Shown in pieces: positions 1 to 9,202 of a stretch of 14,761 nucleotides of DNA. A program made the position numbers and the translations under genes. The notes under the pieces were generated by a model. That model was not told where the DNA came from. It made no database searches and saw only the letters and a list, made by a program, of their open reading frames with translations. Origin of the DNA: Pleurotus djamor (taxonomy: Eukaryota; Basidiomycota; Agaricomycetes; Agaricales; Pleurotaceae); assembly GCA_029747585.1 (NCBI GenBank), contig JAPEVF010001050.1:1-14761 (forward strand), read 5' to 3'. Every line of letters starts with the position of its first letter. The first letter of the stretch is position 1.

Positions 1-2
1 TG

Positions 3-2236
3 ATATACAGTGACCCCAGAGACGATGGCGTCGTGACTGTTGAGAACGGGTACTCACCATGGCCAGCGGGTCCTGCCCGCAACCCCACCTCTGTCCAACG
101 TGGTTCTGTCCAATTCCTCTCCCTCTATCCTGGAGACCCGACCACCCCTGGGTATCCCGCCTATAAGGAAGCTGAACGAACAGAAGGCGAGAATATCCCC
201 AAAATTCCTAGTCTTCCGATCTCCTGGGCGAATGCCGAACGACTTCTTGAAGAAATCGAGGATGTCTCCCTAAATGGCTCGTACACGAAGACACCTCTTA
301 GCGGCATCTCTAGCAGTACGAAGATAAAACTCGTCAATCATGGTCCGTTCTCCTTGCCTCCTTTGGCTGGTGCATCTGACAAGAATGGCGTTATGCAGTG
401 GATACCAAAGTCACACCCATTTGGAATACTATGGCTGCTATACCCGGGCATGTGAGAGACCAAGTTGTCCTCGTTGGCTGCCATCGAGATGGTATGGTTG
501 TTCTTTACTCTCATCAGTTCTCAACTGAAAGTCTATATTACAGCTTGGGTCATGGGCGCTGCTGACCCAACAAGTGGAACTGTTTCGTTGGCGGAGGTGA
601 TCCGTGGCTTCGGGAAGTTACTGGAAGGTGGCTGGAAACCACTTCGTACAAGTATGCCCGCGCCTTTCATGTCAACGCTTAAGTTTTGCTCATTTTTTAA
701 ACTAGTTCTCTTCGCCAGTTGGGATGCTGAAGAGGTAAATCTAAATCCATCCGAATTGTTCTTTCACTTCACTCTAACTTTCATTACCACAGTATGGACT
801 CGTCGGCAGCACAGAATACGGCGAAGATTTTGCGGACTGGATTTCAAAGCACGTTGTTTCTTACATCAACCTCGATGTCTCTGTTGCTGGTTCTTCCTGG
901 GGCGCTTCTGGCTCTCCCACACTGGCTCATTTAATCAAGCAAACGGCATTGGACGTCCCGCATCCCACTCAGCCTGGTAAAACGCTTTGGGACTCGAGAT
1001 CAGATGTTGGTCCTTTCTCTGGTAACCTCAGCCAACCAATTGTCGAAGAATCATCTCGGAAGCGAACATCGTCTCTTATTCCTCCCCTCGGTAGTGGGAG
1101 TGACTACACTGTTTTCTTACAGAGGTTGGGTGTAAGTTTGATGCCCTGTTACAACTCTCCATCCCTCATTTGATTCTCTTTTCATAGGTTTCTAGTGTTG
1201 ATCAAGGATTCGGATTCACTTCGACTGATGCTGTGTATCACTACCACTCTATCTACGATTCTCAACATTGGCAAGAAACCTACGCTGACCCGGGCTTCCA
1301 TCGTCATGTATGTACCCTCCGCGCCCAATTTTTACATCCACGTTACTGAATTTAATTAAAGGCCGCCGTTGCCAAACACCTTGGTCTGATGGCCCTTCGT
1401 CTGACGAATGCTATCATTCTCCCGCTCAACACCACACAGTATACTGTTGAGTTGTCGGAGTACGCTGACGTGTATGTATACTTTCTATCCTTCGCAAAAC
1501 CCATGTAAATTGACTTCTCGTCTTAGTGTTGAAGACCTCGCCTTACAATCTGGCGTCGGAGTACCTGACTTGGCTGAGCTCCGAGAAGCCATCGCTGATC
1601 TCCAGGTTGCAAGTGAAGACTTGGACGACGAGAAAGAGGAAGCAGAAAAAGCACTCAGAGATATCTTGGACAAACTACCGCATAGTAATGGTCACTGCCA
1701 TCATCGGAGTGGTATCTGGCGTAAAGCTGCGACTTGGATCAAGTCTGTCTATGGTGTCCGCGATTCCAATGCTTCCCGCTCTGTGTCTTCCTCGCACGAT
1801 GTCGCTTCATACCTTTCCAGCGACGAAGAGCTCGAACAACTCGAGTTAGCCATTACTAAAGGAGAGGGCCATCAGAATCTTCCTCACTTCCCTCCGGGCT
1901 TCCCTATTCTCAAGTTCCTCAAAGCTGCACGACGTGTTGGGAAAGTTAATAAGAAACTCATTGCATACGAGCGCGGCTTCATATCCGAAGGTGGAATCAA
2001 AGACAGAGAGTGGTATAAACATCTCGTCGTTGCACCTGGAAAGTGGCTAGGTTTGTGGTTCCTCAACTTCTCGCCGAGATGACCGACTTAATGATACTTC
2101 GCAAGGTTATGGCGCAACCACGCTGCCCGCCTTGACGGAGGCGTTGACAATTGACAAGAACGTCACATTGGCCAGTCTTGAGGCTACCAGAGTTACCGAT
2201 CTATTCAAGACCCTTGCCAAAGCGATCCAACCATGA
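3..2236 (+). CDS. GCPII/Vps70-like M28 metallopeptidase, 5'-truncated
   Basis: This is a zinc exopeptidase homologue of the glutamate carboxypeptidase II/transferrin-receptor family (yeast Vps70, Tre1, Tre2), membrane or vacuole associated in relatives. Its 5' end is outside the window. Exons, from conserved joins: 3-342, 399-491, 544-651, 706-734, 793-1131, 1188-1307, 1362-1471, 1527-2050, 2106-2236; 597 aa are visible. The start of the visible part is a protease-associated domain (YSDPRDDG, GDPTTPGYPA). The M28 core follows, with every expected metal or catalytic residue: His in GCHRDAW (482-484), Asp in AADPTSG (564-566), the Glu pair in SWDAEEYG (729-734), Asp in INLDVS (874-876) and His in YHYHSIYDS (1245-1247). 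It should therefore be active. A charged helical stretch (about 1590-1970) precedes a TFR-dimerisation-like end (APGKWLGYGATTLPAL). The missing N-terminus probably carries the membrane anchor. Family assignment is firm; substrate and exact orthologue are not. Confidence 0.93.
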
Positions 2237-2338
2237 TGACTCTTGCTCATGTCCGTGCAGTCAATTCACTGTGTAGAAATCTACCAATGATATGTATTTA
2301 TGCCCTTTTTGCGCGTGCTCATGCATCCCTCTCCAAGA
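2237..2338. other. Convergent 3' spacer between genes 1 and 2
   Basis: Only 102 bp separate the stop codons of the M28 peptidase gene (+) and the hypothetical gene (-), so their 3' UTRs must overlap or nearly so. The AT-rich run near 2285-2310 could serve 3'-end formation on either strand, but no canonical AATAAA is present. Confidence 0.5.
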
Positions 2339-3703
2339 TCACGGATTCCCGCCGAGCCTCGCCACTTCACTCCTTAACCTCATGATCTCGTCGTGCATGG
2401 CTGCGTTATCTGCTTTGATATGCATACCCTCTGCCCTGTAGAAATGAACGGCTAATTGCAGATTGACGCTATGTTTGTGTAATCGTCCGTGCTCTCCTTG
2501 AAACTTGGTCCAGTGTGCACGTAGTAGTTGGTGCTCCTCGTGAAGGCGGCGGTACTCGTCGCGTAGAGTCATGTAAGATGGATTGGCGCTATCCACTAGG
2601 GCTTGATGACTAGCGCGAGAGATCCAGATCATTCGCGGAGTCAACTTCTTTGGGTCGAGCTGAGGGGAGATGAAGGGAGATGAAGGTGGACTCGTCGATT
2701 CTTCGGACTCATCGGATTCAACCTCGTCGGGATCCTCGAGAGAAGTGGCGCTGTTTTCTCCGTTCTTGTCCTCTGCGCTCACGTTATTTCCTTGAATCCT
2801 GTGCCACAACAATTCTTCTTCACAATCGTATGGGTCCATGTGGAAGTCGTCCACCGTGGTGTTTATGAACTATATTATATGCGCACTGGTTACTTTGGAA
2901 TCATAGAAGAAGACGAAAACACGTACTGTCAGCCCTTCCCTTGGCCTATCAATTTTTGTTCTGAAAGGGATGTATTTATAGCCATCCTGCTTCGGAATTG
3001 GACGCGCTCCGAGCGTATTTACGAAATCTCCGGACGAGAAAGGAGAGAGGTAATGATCGGGTCGATCTTCTGGGGGTGATTCACCCCCACAGTCCATGGA
3101 GGGAGACACCGGCCTACTCGGCGCCTGTCGCTCAGGCTCAGTTTCTTCCTCAGCACGCCCTATGTCGACGTCAAACTCGTTTCCAGTTTCTTGATGCAGA
3201 CTGCCCACGGTCCCAGCGCTGAGAATATCACTGTCGCCAGAGCTTGCTTGGATAATTTGGGAAAGCAAGTCGAATACCGAAGTGCCAGTCGATGCCAAGT
3301 TGTTCGTCGCCAGTATGAGCTTCTCATAGAACGGTAATATTTCAGAGATGTCGGTCAGAGACGGAGAGGAGGCGTCGCCAGCATTGTCCAGTGAGTCGCC
3401 AGCATCCATAGAAACGTTCCCAGCAGAAAAGATGTTGTCAGTTTGCATTAGGTCAAACTCATTCGGTGTCGTAGGGTTAGACTCTGGTTCTTCCTGATCC
3501 CCAGTCGCGTTTTCAGCATCATTCGGCGCATTTCCTGGGTCGTCGCCATTATCCTGCCCTTGTTCGCCGTCAGGCACGTCGATTACGATTGGGGCGTTGG
3601 GCGCGTCGAATCGAAGCGGAGCATGCTTGTAAAAGGTTGCCTTGCAGACGTATTTTCCACCCTTGCAGAACCGCGCGCAGTGACAATAGTACTTTCCAGT
3701 CAT
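2339..3703 (-). CDS. Hypothetical Cys/His-cluster and coiled-coil protein
   Basis: I do not recognise the function. There are two exons, 2927-3703 and 2339-2869, separated by a 57-nt phase-0 intron (GTACGT...ATATAG), giving 435 aa. The N-terminus (residues 7-27) has the spacing C-x-C-x3-C-x6-C-x6-H, with the core YYCHCARFCKGGKYVCK, and may bind a metal. The next 220 residues are acidic, rich in Asp, Glu, Asn, Ser and Pro, and probably disordered. Residues about 357-432 are rich in Leu, Arg, His and Glu and look like a coiled coil (LRDEYRRLHEEHQLLRAHW). There is no signal peptide or membrane span. From memory, similar short Cys/His starts occur in many agaricomycete hypothetical proteins, some near Plavaka- or KDZ-type transposons, but no transposase is visible here. 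The start is the first Met of the open frame. The gene is divergent from the Kre6-like gene and convergent with the peptidase. That it is a gene is likely; its role is unknown. Confidence 0.72.
2870..2926 (-). other. 57-nt intron, multiple of three, stop at its acceptor
   Basis: The intron of the hypothetical gene has donor GTACGT and acceptor ATATAG. It is exactly 19 codons long in frame, and the only in-frame stop (TAG) is its last triplet, formed by the acceptor AG. Splicing joins GLT to FINTTVDD in phase 0. Retention would give a 277-aa protein that lacks the coiled coil. Confidence 0.75.
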
Positions 3704-4048
3704 CGTCGTCGTTGTCCTTGGCGATGCCGACGGCGTGATCCAGGAGGGAAAGGGAGTTTGGTCAGGGTTGGTCGAGGACTGAAATCAGGCGCCCGAGGTG
3801 AGTTGCCCTTGCTTGGCCCTTGCCCAACGCTTCTTCTTGTCACCAACCCGTCACAGAAAAAGTTTTACCCAAAATAATGGCAGGACGGAAGTTGCCACAC
3901 TCAATTTTAGCTAAATTAACTTTATTGCCTCGGCATCCAATTCTCAGCCACGGAAACTCGATGACTACCTGGCCCAGATGGTGGAGCTGAGCTCTGCTTC
4001 CTCGCCATTCCTTTCCTTCTCTACCACCATACCATACACCTCCAAGTA
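3704..4048. promoter_or_regulatory. Divergent intergenic promoter region
   Basis: These 345 bp separate the divergent starts of the hypothetical gene (-) and the Kre6-like gene (+), and must hold both promoters unless one lies inside a neighbour. No clear TATA box is seen. A pyrimidine-rich run (about 3990-4046) abuts the Kre6-like start, as is common in fungal leaders. A heptamer CCCTTGC occurs twice (3806-3812, 3817-3823). The AT-rich part at 3865-3930 is the most promoter-like section for the + gene. Confidence 0.5.
3961..3990 (+). promoter_or_regulatory. Possible short uORF (9 codons plus stop)
   Basis: An ATG at 3961 opens nine codons and stops with TGA at 3988-3990, 58 nt before the Kre6-like start. 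It matters only if transcription starts upstream of 3961, which the sequence cannot show. It overlaps a second, longer uORF in the same frame offset class as neither main exon. Confidence 0.3.
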
Positions 4049-4049
4049 A
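3978..4049 (+). promoter_or_regulatory. uORF ending in TAATG overlap with Kre6-like start
   Basis: An ATG at 3978 opens 23 codons and stops with TAA at 4047-4049. The last A of that stop is the first base of the main ATG (4049-4051), giving a TAATG stop-start overlap. This arrangement is compatible with termination-reinitiation or with repression of the main ORF. It depends on a transcription start upstream of 3978. The uORF lies in the pyrimidine-rich leader, so it could also be incidental. Confidence 0.4.
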
Positions 4050-6598
4050 TGAGCTCGCCGCCAGCCTCAGCGTCCGAGCCCGCGCCATCGCCTTACCTCA
4101 CGTCGACCTCCGCCAATGGCAACCTTGACCTCCCATCCAAGAGGCACAGCTGGGCTTCATGTCGGACAGATTCGCCTTACACCGCAGGAGCAGGCTCTAT
4201 AGGCGCAAGCTCGTCCAAGATGAACTCGCTACTACTTGCAGAACCGTATTCATTCTCTTTCTCGCCCGACCCGAGGGAATGGGGATCTGATCTATCGCCT
4301 CAAGTTGAAGAGCCCGACGACGCGCTTCACGACCCAGGGATCGTGTCTGACAACAAGCGAAATAGGCTGAGCATAATTTCCAGAGGCGCGCTTAACCTTG
4401 GTTGCTTGGGTCTACTAGGCCTTGGTTTCCTCGCGGTGTTGTATGCCAATATCTTGACAAACGTCCATACAGTCATGCTAAATCGATCGCCAGCCTAGGA
4501 TATCCAATTGGGGCGTATGTATCCAGACGTCACCACCGCGTTCCAGGACTATATACCCCGACCAACTCCAAATCTGCAGGACCCGCAGGACAGTTTCACC
4601 GTGGCCTCATCGACGAAGACACCCCCAAGGACGTCTTCTCAAAGAGTTCTTGGAGAAATTCTGATGATGAGCTGGTCCTCGTTTTCAGCGACGAGTTCAA
4701 TACCGACGGACGATCTTTCTACCCTGGCGATGACCCTTATTGGGAAGCAGTGGACCTTCATTATTGGGTGCGACTCTGCGAGTTCATGTCCTCGTTCTAA
4801 GCCCAGAATTGACGCAGTGCGAGATTAGGCGACGAATAACTTGGAATGGTATGACCCTGAAGCAGTGTCAACCTCGGATGGGTCGCTTGTCATTAGATTC
4901 TCTCAGATGCTCAATCACGACCTCAACTTCCAAGGAGGTTAGTGCCTCCTGTGTCGGATTCAGGAGCGCATCCTCACATCTTCACTAGGTATGCTTTCAA
5001 CATGGTAGGATCCCTTTTTGCGTTTATATCCCTTTTTGTCACCATCCATAACTGCAAGGAATAAATTCTGCTTTACTGGAGGCCTGATAGAGACATCGGT
5101 ATCCTTGCCTGGAGTCAACAATGTGATGGGACTATGGCCCGCTGTGAGTGGGGTAGTAATCCCGGTCAGCTGTCCAGCCATGCCTAAAGCGTGCATATAC
5201 TCTAGATATGGACCATGGGTAATCTCGGACGCGCTGGATACGGCGCCACTCTTGACGGCACGGTGAATATTATCTTTCAACTCCCCTTCATATGTACTAA
5301 CATTACAAACCCAGTGGCCTTACTCATACGACGCCTGTGATGTTGGCACCCTCCCGAATCAAACTCTTAACGGCTTACCAACCGAAGCTCTCGTAAACGG
5401 CGACAAGAAATATGGAGACGTGCTGTCGTTTCTCCCGGGCCAACGACTTTCGCGATGTACATGTGACGGAGAAAGCCATCCTGGGCCCAAACACCACGAT
5501 TCTACTTATGTCGGCCGCTCTGCCCCTGAAATCGACATCTTTGAGGCGCAGGTATGCTGATCATCTCGTGTCGTATGTCAACTGATCCATCCACCTCTCC
5601 AGATGAGCGGCCAACCGGANCTTTCTGGTGAAGTCTCCCAGTCGGCTCAATGGGCTGTGAGTGGATACCTCGACATACCCTCTGAAAGCATCCTTAATTT
5701 NTTGCTTNACACGCAGCCGTTCGACGCTGGATACGTCTGGCAAAACACGTCTGACAATATGATATTCAACGATCCGTCTATCACCAGGCAGAATAAGTTC
5801 ACAGGCAGCATAACGCAGCAGGCGACTTCAGTCATTACGAAGACGGACCCAAATTGCTATGAATTAGTACAAGGTTGTTTCTCGGTCTATGGCTTTGAGG
5901 TGGGGCATCGATTTCTTTGCTTGGTAAGATGGATTCAACTGACCAGTTTGCGCCTCCACAGTATAAACCCGGTGAGTGACGCCGCCCAAAGTAGAACCAT
6001 TCACCACTAATCACTTACTTACACACACAGGTTTTGACGACGCGGTCTGTCACTACGTATCATACGTTGCATACCTCTCTCACCCTTGGACTTCTAGTAT
6101 ATTATATGGATATCGGATAACAAAATGTCGTGGACTCTGAACGCAGCCGGTCTTGGGTCTGATCCTACAGTACAGATATCTGCACGACCCATCGCGCAGG
6201 AGCCTATGGTAAGAAATATACAGCTTCAGCCTATGCCTTTCAGACAGTGACTGACCACCGATACATAGTACATCCTCGTTAACCTTGGAATGTCCAAGAA
6301 CTTTGGTCATGTGGACCTCGATCACCTCACCTTTCCCGTACATATGCGGGTCGATTATGTTCGAGTGTATCAGCTGAAGCACTCTATCAATATCGGGTGC
6401 TCGCCCAAGGACTTCCCTACTGAGGATTATATCACCCGGTACGTTACCCCCCACCACACTTATGGGAGTGGTTGTGACCAACCCAACGATGATGCGCACA
6501 GATACAGCGAGGCTTACTCAAATCCTAATCTAACAACTTGGACGGGGGACTTCAACCAAGCGTGGCCCAGGAATTCGTTGGTGGATGGATGCTCTTAA
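4049..6598 (+). CDS. KRE6: GH16 SKN1/KRE6-type beta-glucan synthesis protein
   Basis: This is a type II membrane protein of the Kre6/Skn1 family, which acts in the secretory pathway or at the plasma membrane in beta-1,6-glucan and cell wall assembly. Exons: 4049-4440, 4494-4767, 4829-4937, 4989-5004, 5059-5143, 5206-5262, 5315-5551, 5603-5656, 5717-5899, 5962-5971, 6031-6044, 6098-6208, 6269-6438, 6502-6598; 602 aa, all phases consistent. A Ser/Pro-rich cytosolic tail (1-112) precedes one membrane span (about 113-132), then the GH16-like lumenal domain with LVFSDEFN, FYPGDDPYWEAVDLHYW and LPGQRLSRCTC. The GH16 catalytic motif EIDIFE is intact (Glu383, Asp385, Glu388). The C-terminus has MRVDYVRVYQ and SEAYSNPNLTTW, both typical of the family. 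Three exons are microexons (16, 10 and 14 nt). One codon carries an N (5620, Asp or Glu). The linker at 138-165 is poorly conserved, so the 4440/4494 join is the least certain. Kre6 and Skn1 cannot be separated by sequence alone. Confidence 0.95.
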
Positions 6599-6798
6599 AT
6601 AATCTGGTCTCTTGTTATCCCAATATCTTCGCATCGTCTTAGAGTTCAATCATTCTCGATCCTCGACATCATTTGATCTGCCTTTTCGAGCTGAGAGTAG
6701 ATATTACTGGGGATCGTTTTAGGAGATGCCCCTGATTTAGAGAAGCTTCGCTAATTGTCTGAGTTTGACTCCGTCCGCTGTTTTGTTGCTGTTCCACC
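6599..6798 (+). promoter_or_regulatory. Spacer and leader upstream of the F-box gene
   Basis: This 200-bp spacer must hold the 3' end of the Kre6-like gene and the promoter of the F-box gene. A CCAAT pentamer lies at 6620-6624. A four-codon uORF (ATG at 6726, TAG at 6738-6740) precedes the main start. No TATA box is evident. Confidence 0.35.
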
Positions 6799-8390
6799 AT
6801 GTCCTCCACAGGCAAAAACAAGTTCGAATCGCTACCAGTCGAACTCATCGCAGAAATTCTGGGTGAACTCGACCTCGAAAGCCTAATCAAAATTGCATAC
6901 CTCTCCCGGCGACTTCACTCCATTGCTGGTGACTCCAGTATCAACCCCTGGCGCCGGCCGATACTCCGAACGTTGCGCTCCCTCCCTCGTCCGTCCTCTC
7001 TTGCGCCCTCGTCGTCATCATCACCTCTTGCTACGCGTTCCCTTTATGAATCTACTCTGAGAACCTTAGGCACGCGTTACGTTGTGCCAAAGCAAAACTG
7101 GGTCGAGATCCTGAGTATCGGAAATCCTGGCTATCTCCTCTATCACACTATCATCCCGAATCTCAGTGATTCGGATTGGGAAGAGTGTTTCATGAGGAGA
7201 TTCATGCCGGGATGGAGGAAATGGAAGAAAGATGGTAACTGGAGAGAAGCTTTTCTCATGTGCGTTATCCAGTGGTTCGCTGTGGTGGCTGTACCCACTA
7301 ACTTGTCACTTGATGCCCTGAACGTCCCAGGATGCTGCAGAGAGTCCAGCATCGGAGCTCATCCCACTGTTCGAGTGATGAGGCTTGGACAAAGTCATAC
7401 CATATGATTGACTATACCATAGCATTGCCGACTTACTTGGTCATAGGTATATCGTGCTCAATCGAAATGGCTCGGCGAACGAGTTAGAAATGTCATCCAG
7501 GAACTTCAATCCATTGGTCATGTTCAACGAGATGAAGTTGGTCCCTGTCACATTTCTCTTCAAGGAAGTTGTTGTATTCACTCCCAGGGAACCACAGATT
7601 GCAAAATAACTTGGCCCACCTCGAAACCCGTATCAGAGTGCGTTCCCTTCCCCGAGACCCTGCAGATCATCACGTTTACCAGATCCATAGCTGGTTGTCG
7701 AAATCGCCGATGTCCGTGTCCTGGCTTTCGGGACGCTCACTAGGCCTCGAGCACAACGGAATATCAATGTCAACGCGCATCACTTTCTCCATCCACCGGG
7801 TATAGACAATCAAAGACTGCACGATCTACCTACTGGGGAACGCCCCGCACCTGCTGTAGATGATCACGGTGTATATCCCTTGCAGGAGCTGAACGGTATG
7901 TCCCGCCCATGATTGACAGTACCGAGATCAAATGTGTGGAATTCTGATGGATGTGGTGGTGGCTTAGTCTCAATGAATAATATCACGCCAACGGTTCCTT
8001 ATACGCGGTTGGTTCATCCGAGGCCTAGCCCATCGCATGCAAACTACCCATTCTATACACCTGGTGGCGGTGATAAACGGTGGCTGGGAGAAGGAGTGGG
8101 AGAAGAGGAGGGGCTGCAATGGGTTGGAGGGTTGATGTGCGTGATTTTCACCCTTCTTGCGCAACCGTAGTCACATCTCCGTTCCGACTTTTAGGATCGT
8201 CGCGCAAATACTTGGTCCGCACACTCACGACGTCTCTTCTGACTGGCCTCCGCTACAAGACTTGGATCTTGCGGTAGGCTCTGGACGGTCGACTTATTCG
8301 TCGTTTACTTGGGCTGATCTTGCTATCATTGCGCCGTGGATGGAGGAAAAAATCACAAATAAAGTGTACGGACCCGGCCTAGGGCACTAA
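6799..8390 (+). CDS. F-box protein with conserved C-terminal region
   Basis: This is a probable substrate-recognition subunit of an SCF ubiquitin ligase; the substrate is unknown. Exons: 6799-7259, 7331-7393, 7447-7536, 7598-7637, 7691-7895, 7968-8136, 8195-8390; 407 aa. The F-box is at residues about 9-50 (ESLPVELIAEILGELD, LSRRLHSIAG) and would bind Skp1. A Ser/Pro/Leu linker follows, then a Trp-rich block (SDSDWEECFMRRFMPGWRKW), a beta-rich middle (YIVLNRNGSANELE, LVVEIADVRVLAFG) and a C-terminal part (HANYPFYTPGGGDKRW, FTWADLAIIAPWMEEK). I recall related proteins annotated simply as F-box proteins across Agaricomycetes. There are no WD40 repeats or LRRs. The second intron has a weak donor (GTCATA), and the join at 7895/7968 (72-nt intron) is supported mainly by frame; the others are well supported by continuity. 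The start is the first ATG giving the F-box. Confidence 0.85.
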
Positions 8391-8799
8391 ACTGTACTAC
8401 TCAGTAAAGTCGGCTTGACTGTGAAGAGAATTAAGCGTGGTTCGCGGAGTTCTTCGAGGAATAACGCGTGAAAGGGACACGTGGGAAGACGCAGACCCGA
8501 GTCTTTGTCAACTGAGACCGCATCCCGGTATGTCATCACATCAGTTCAAGTGCATCGTTGCGTTTGAGTATCCTAGCAAACCAAACCCTTGATAGCTATG
8601 CTGCCTTACCACGATAGGTTCCTCTTCGTATTCAGCTGAAAACCTCTCGTCGCCTGCCGATTGAGCTGCCAGTCCCGCATACCCCACGCTCAATTTCAGA
8701 GACATTCCGTTGTCTCTTTTGGCATATTCTGTCAAAAGTCAAAGGAGTCGACAATAGGCTTTCACGACAATAGCTCGTATACTGCTCCGGAAAAGCGTT

Positions 8800-8812
8800 A
8801 GGTGATTCACCT
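8800..8812. repeat. 13-bp dyad AGGTGATTCACCT
   Basis: This is a perfect inverted repeat with 6-bp arms around a single base, 115 bp upstream of the TATA box of the zinc-finger gene. It has the form of a binding site for a dimeric regulator. A dyad of this size can occur by chance, and no factor is assigned. Confidence 0.35.
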
Positions 8813-8927
8813 GCAAGGAATTGCTTTCTCCAGCAATGGATCTTTGTGTCCAAATCTCGGAGTGCCTAAAAACGTTCTTTGTTTCGATAGCGATCTTCGG
8901 CACGACCTATGTCTAAGGGACCTACTG

Positions 8928-8936
8928 TATAAAAGG
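8928..8936 (+). promoter_or_regulatory. TATA box (TATAAAAGG) of the C2H2 gene
   Basis: TATAAAAGG matches the TATA consensus. It is followed by a CT-rich stretch (8956-9025) where transcription is likely to start. The first ATG downstream, at 9203, is the start that puts the first zinc finger in frame, so promoter and gene model agree. Confidence 0.65.
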
Positions 8937-9202
8937 GTTCACCTCCACTGCATTGGACTTTCCCCTTGTTCTGCATATCCCCCGGTCCCCGTCTCTCCTT
9001 TCCTATACCTCTTGGTCTCCTCCTCGGGTGGTTTTCTGAGCTCTCCGAGTCAGATCTACCTCGCCACCCTCTCACTCTTTTACGACTCGACGTTTGATAC
9101 GACGACGGAATACTGTCCTACGACGCCATATACGCTCATTATACACACCAATCGACTGCAGAGCATTCGTTCCCACTTCCCTCGCATCCCTCAATCCTTC
9201 AC

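Larger units (their letters stand above)
8391..9202 (+). promoter_or_regulatory. Long intergenic region and promoter of the C2H2 gene
   Basis: These 812 bp are gene-free as far as I can see; the small open frames in it have no recognisable content. Candidate sites are ACGCGT (8464-8469), CACGTG (8478-8483), a repeated octamer GACAATAG (8750-8757, 8766-8773) and a 13-bp dyad AGGTGATTCACCT (8800-8812), then a TATA box at 8928. From there to the ATG at 9203 the leader is pyrimidine-rich and contains no ATG. Its length is well above the other spacers in the window, which suits a regulated gene. Confidence 0.6.

Noticed and set aside
4441..4472. Alternative 32-nt first intron in the Kre6-like gene
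   Set aside because: The frame would also fit, but 32 nt is far below the 50-72 nt range of all other introns in the window. The acceptor at 4493 fits equally in frame.
6080..6499. 139-codon antisense open frame opposite Kre6-like exons 12-13
   Set aside because: The + strand encodes conserved family motifs across the same bases; the antisense product has no recognisable features.
8464..8483. ACGCGT and CACGTG as cell-cycle box and E-box of the C2H2 gene
   Set aside because: They are six-base matches about 450 bp upstream of the TATA box and close to the F-box gene's 3' end. Chance occurrence is likely, so they are mentioned only within the spacer.
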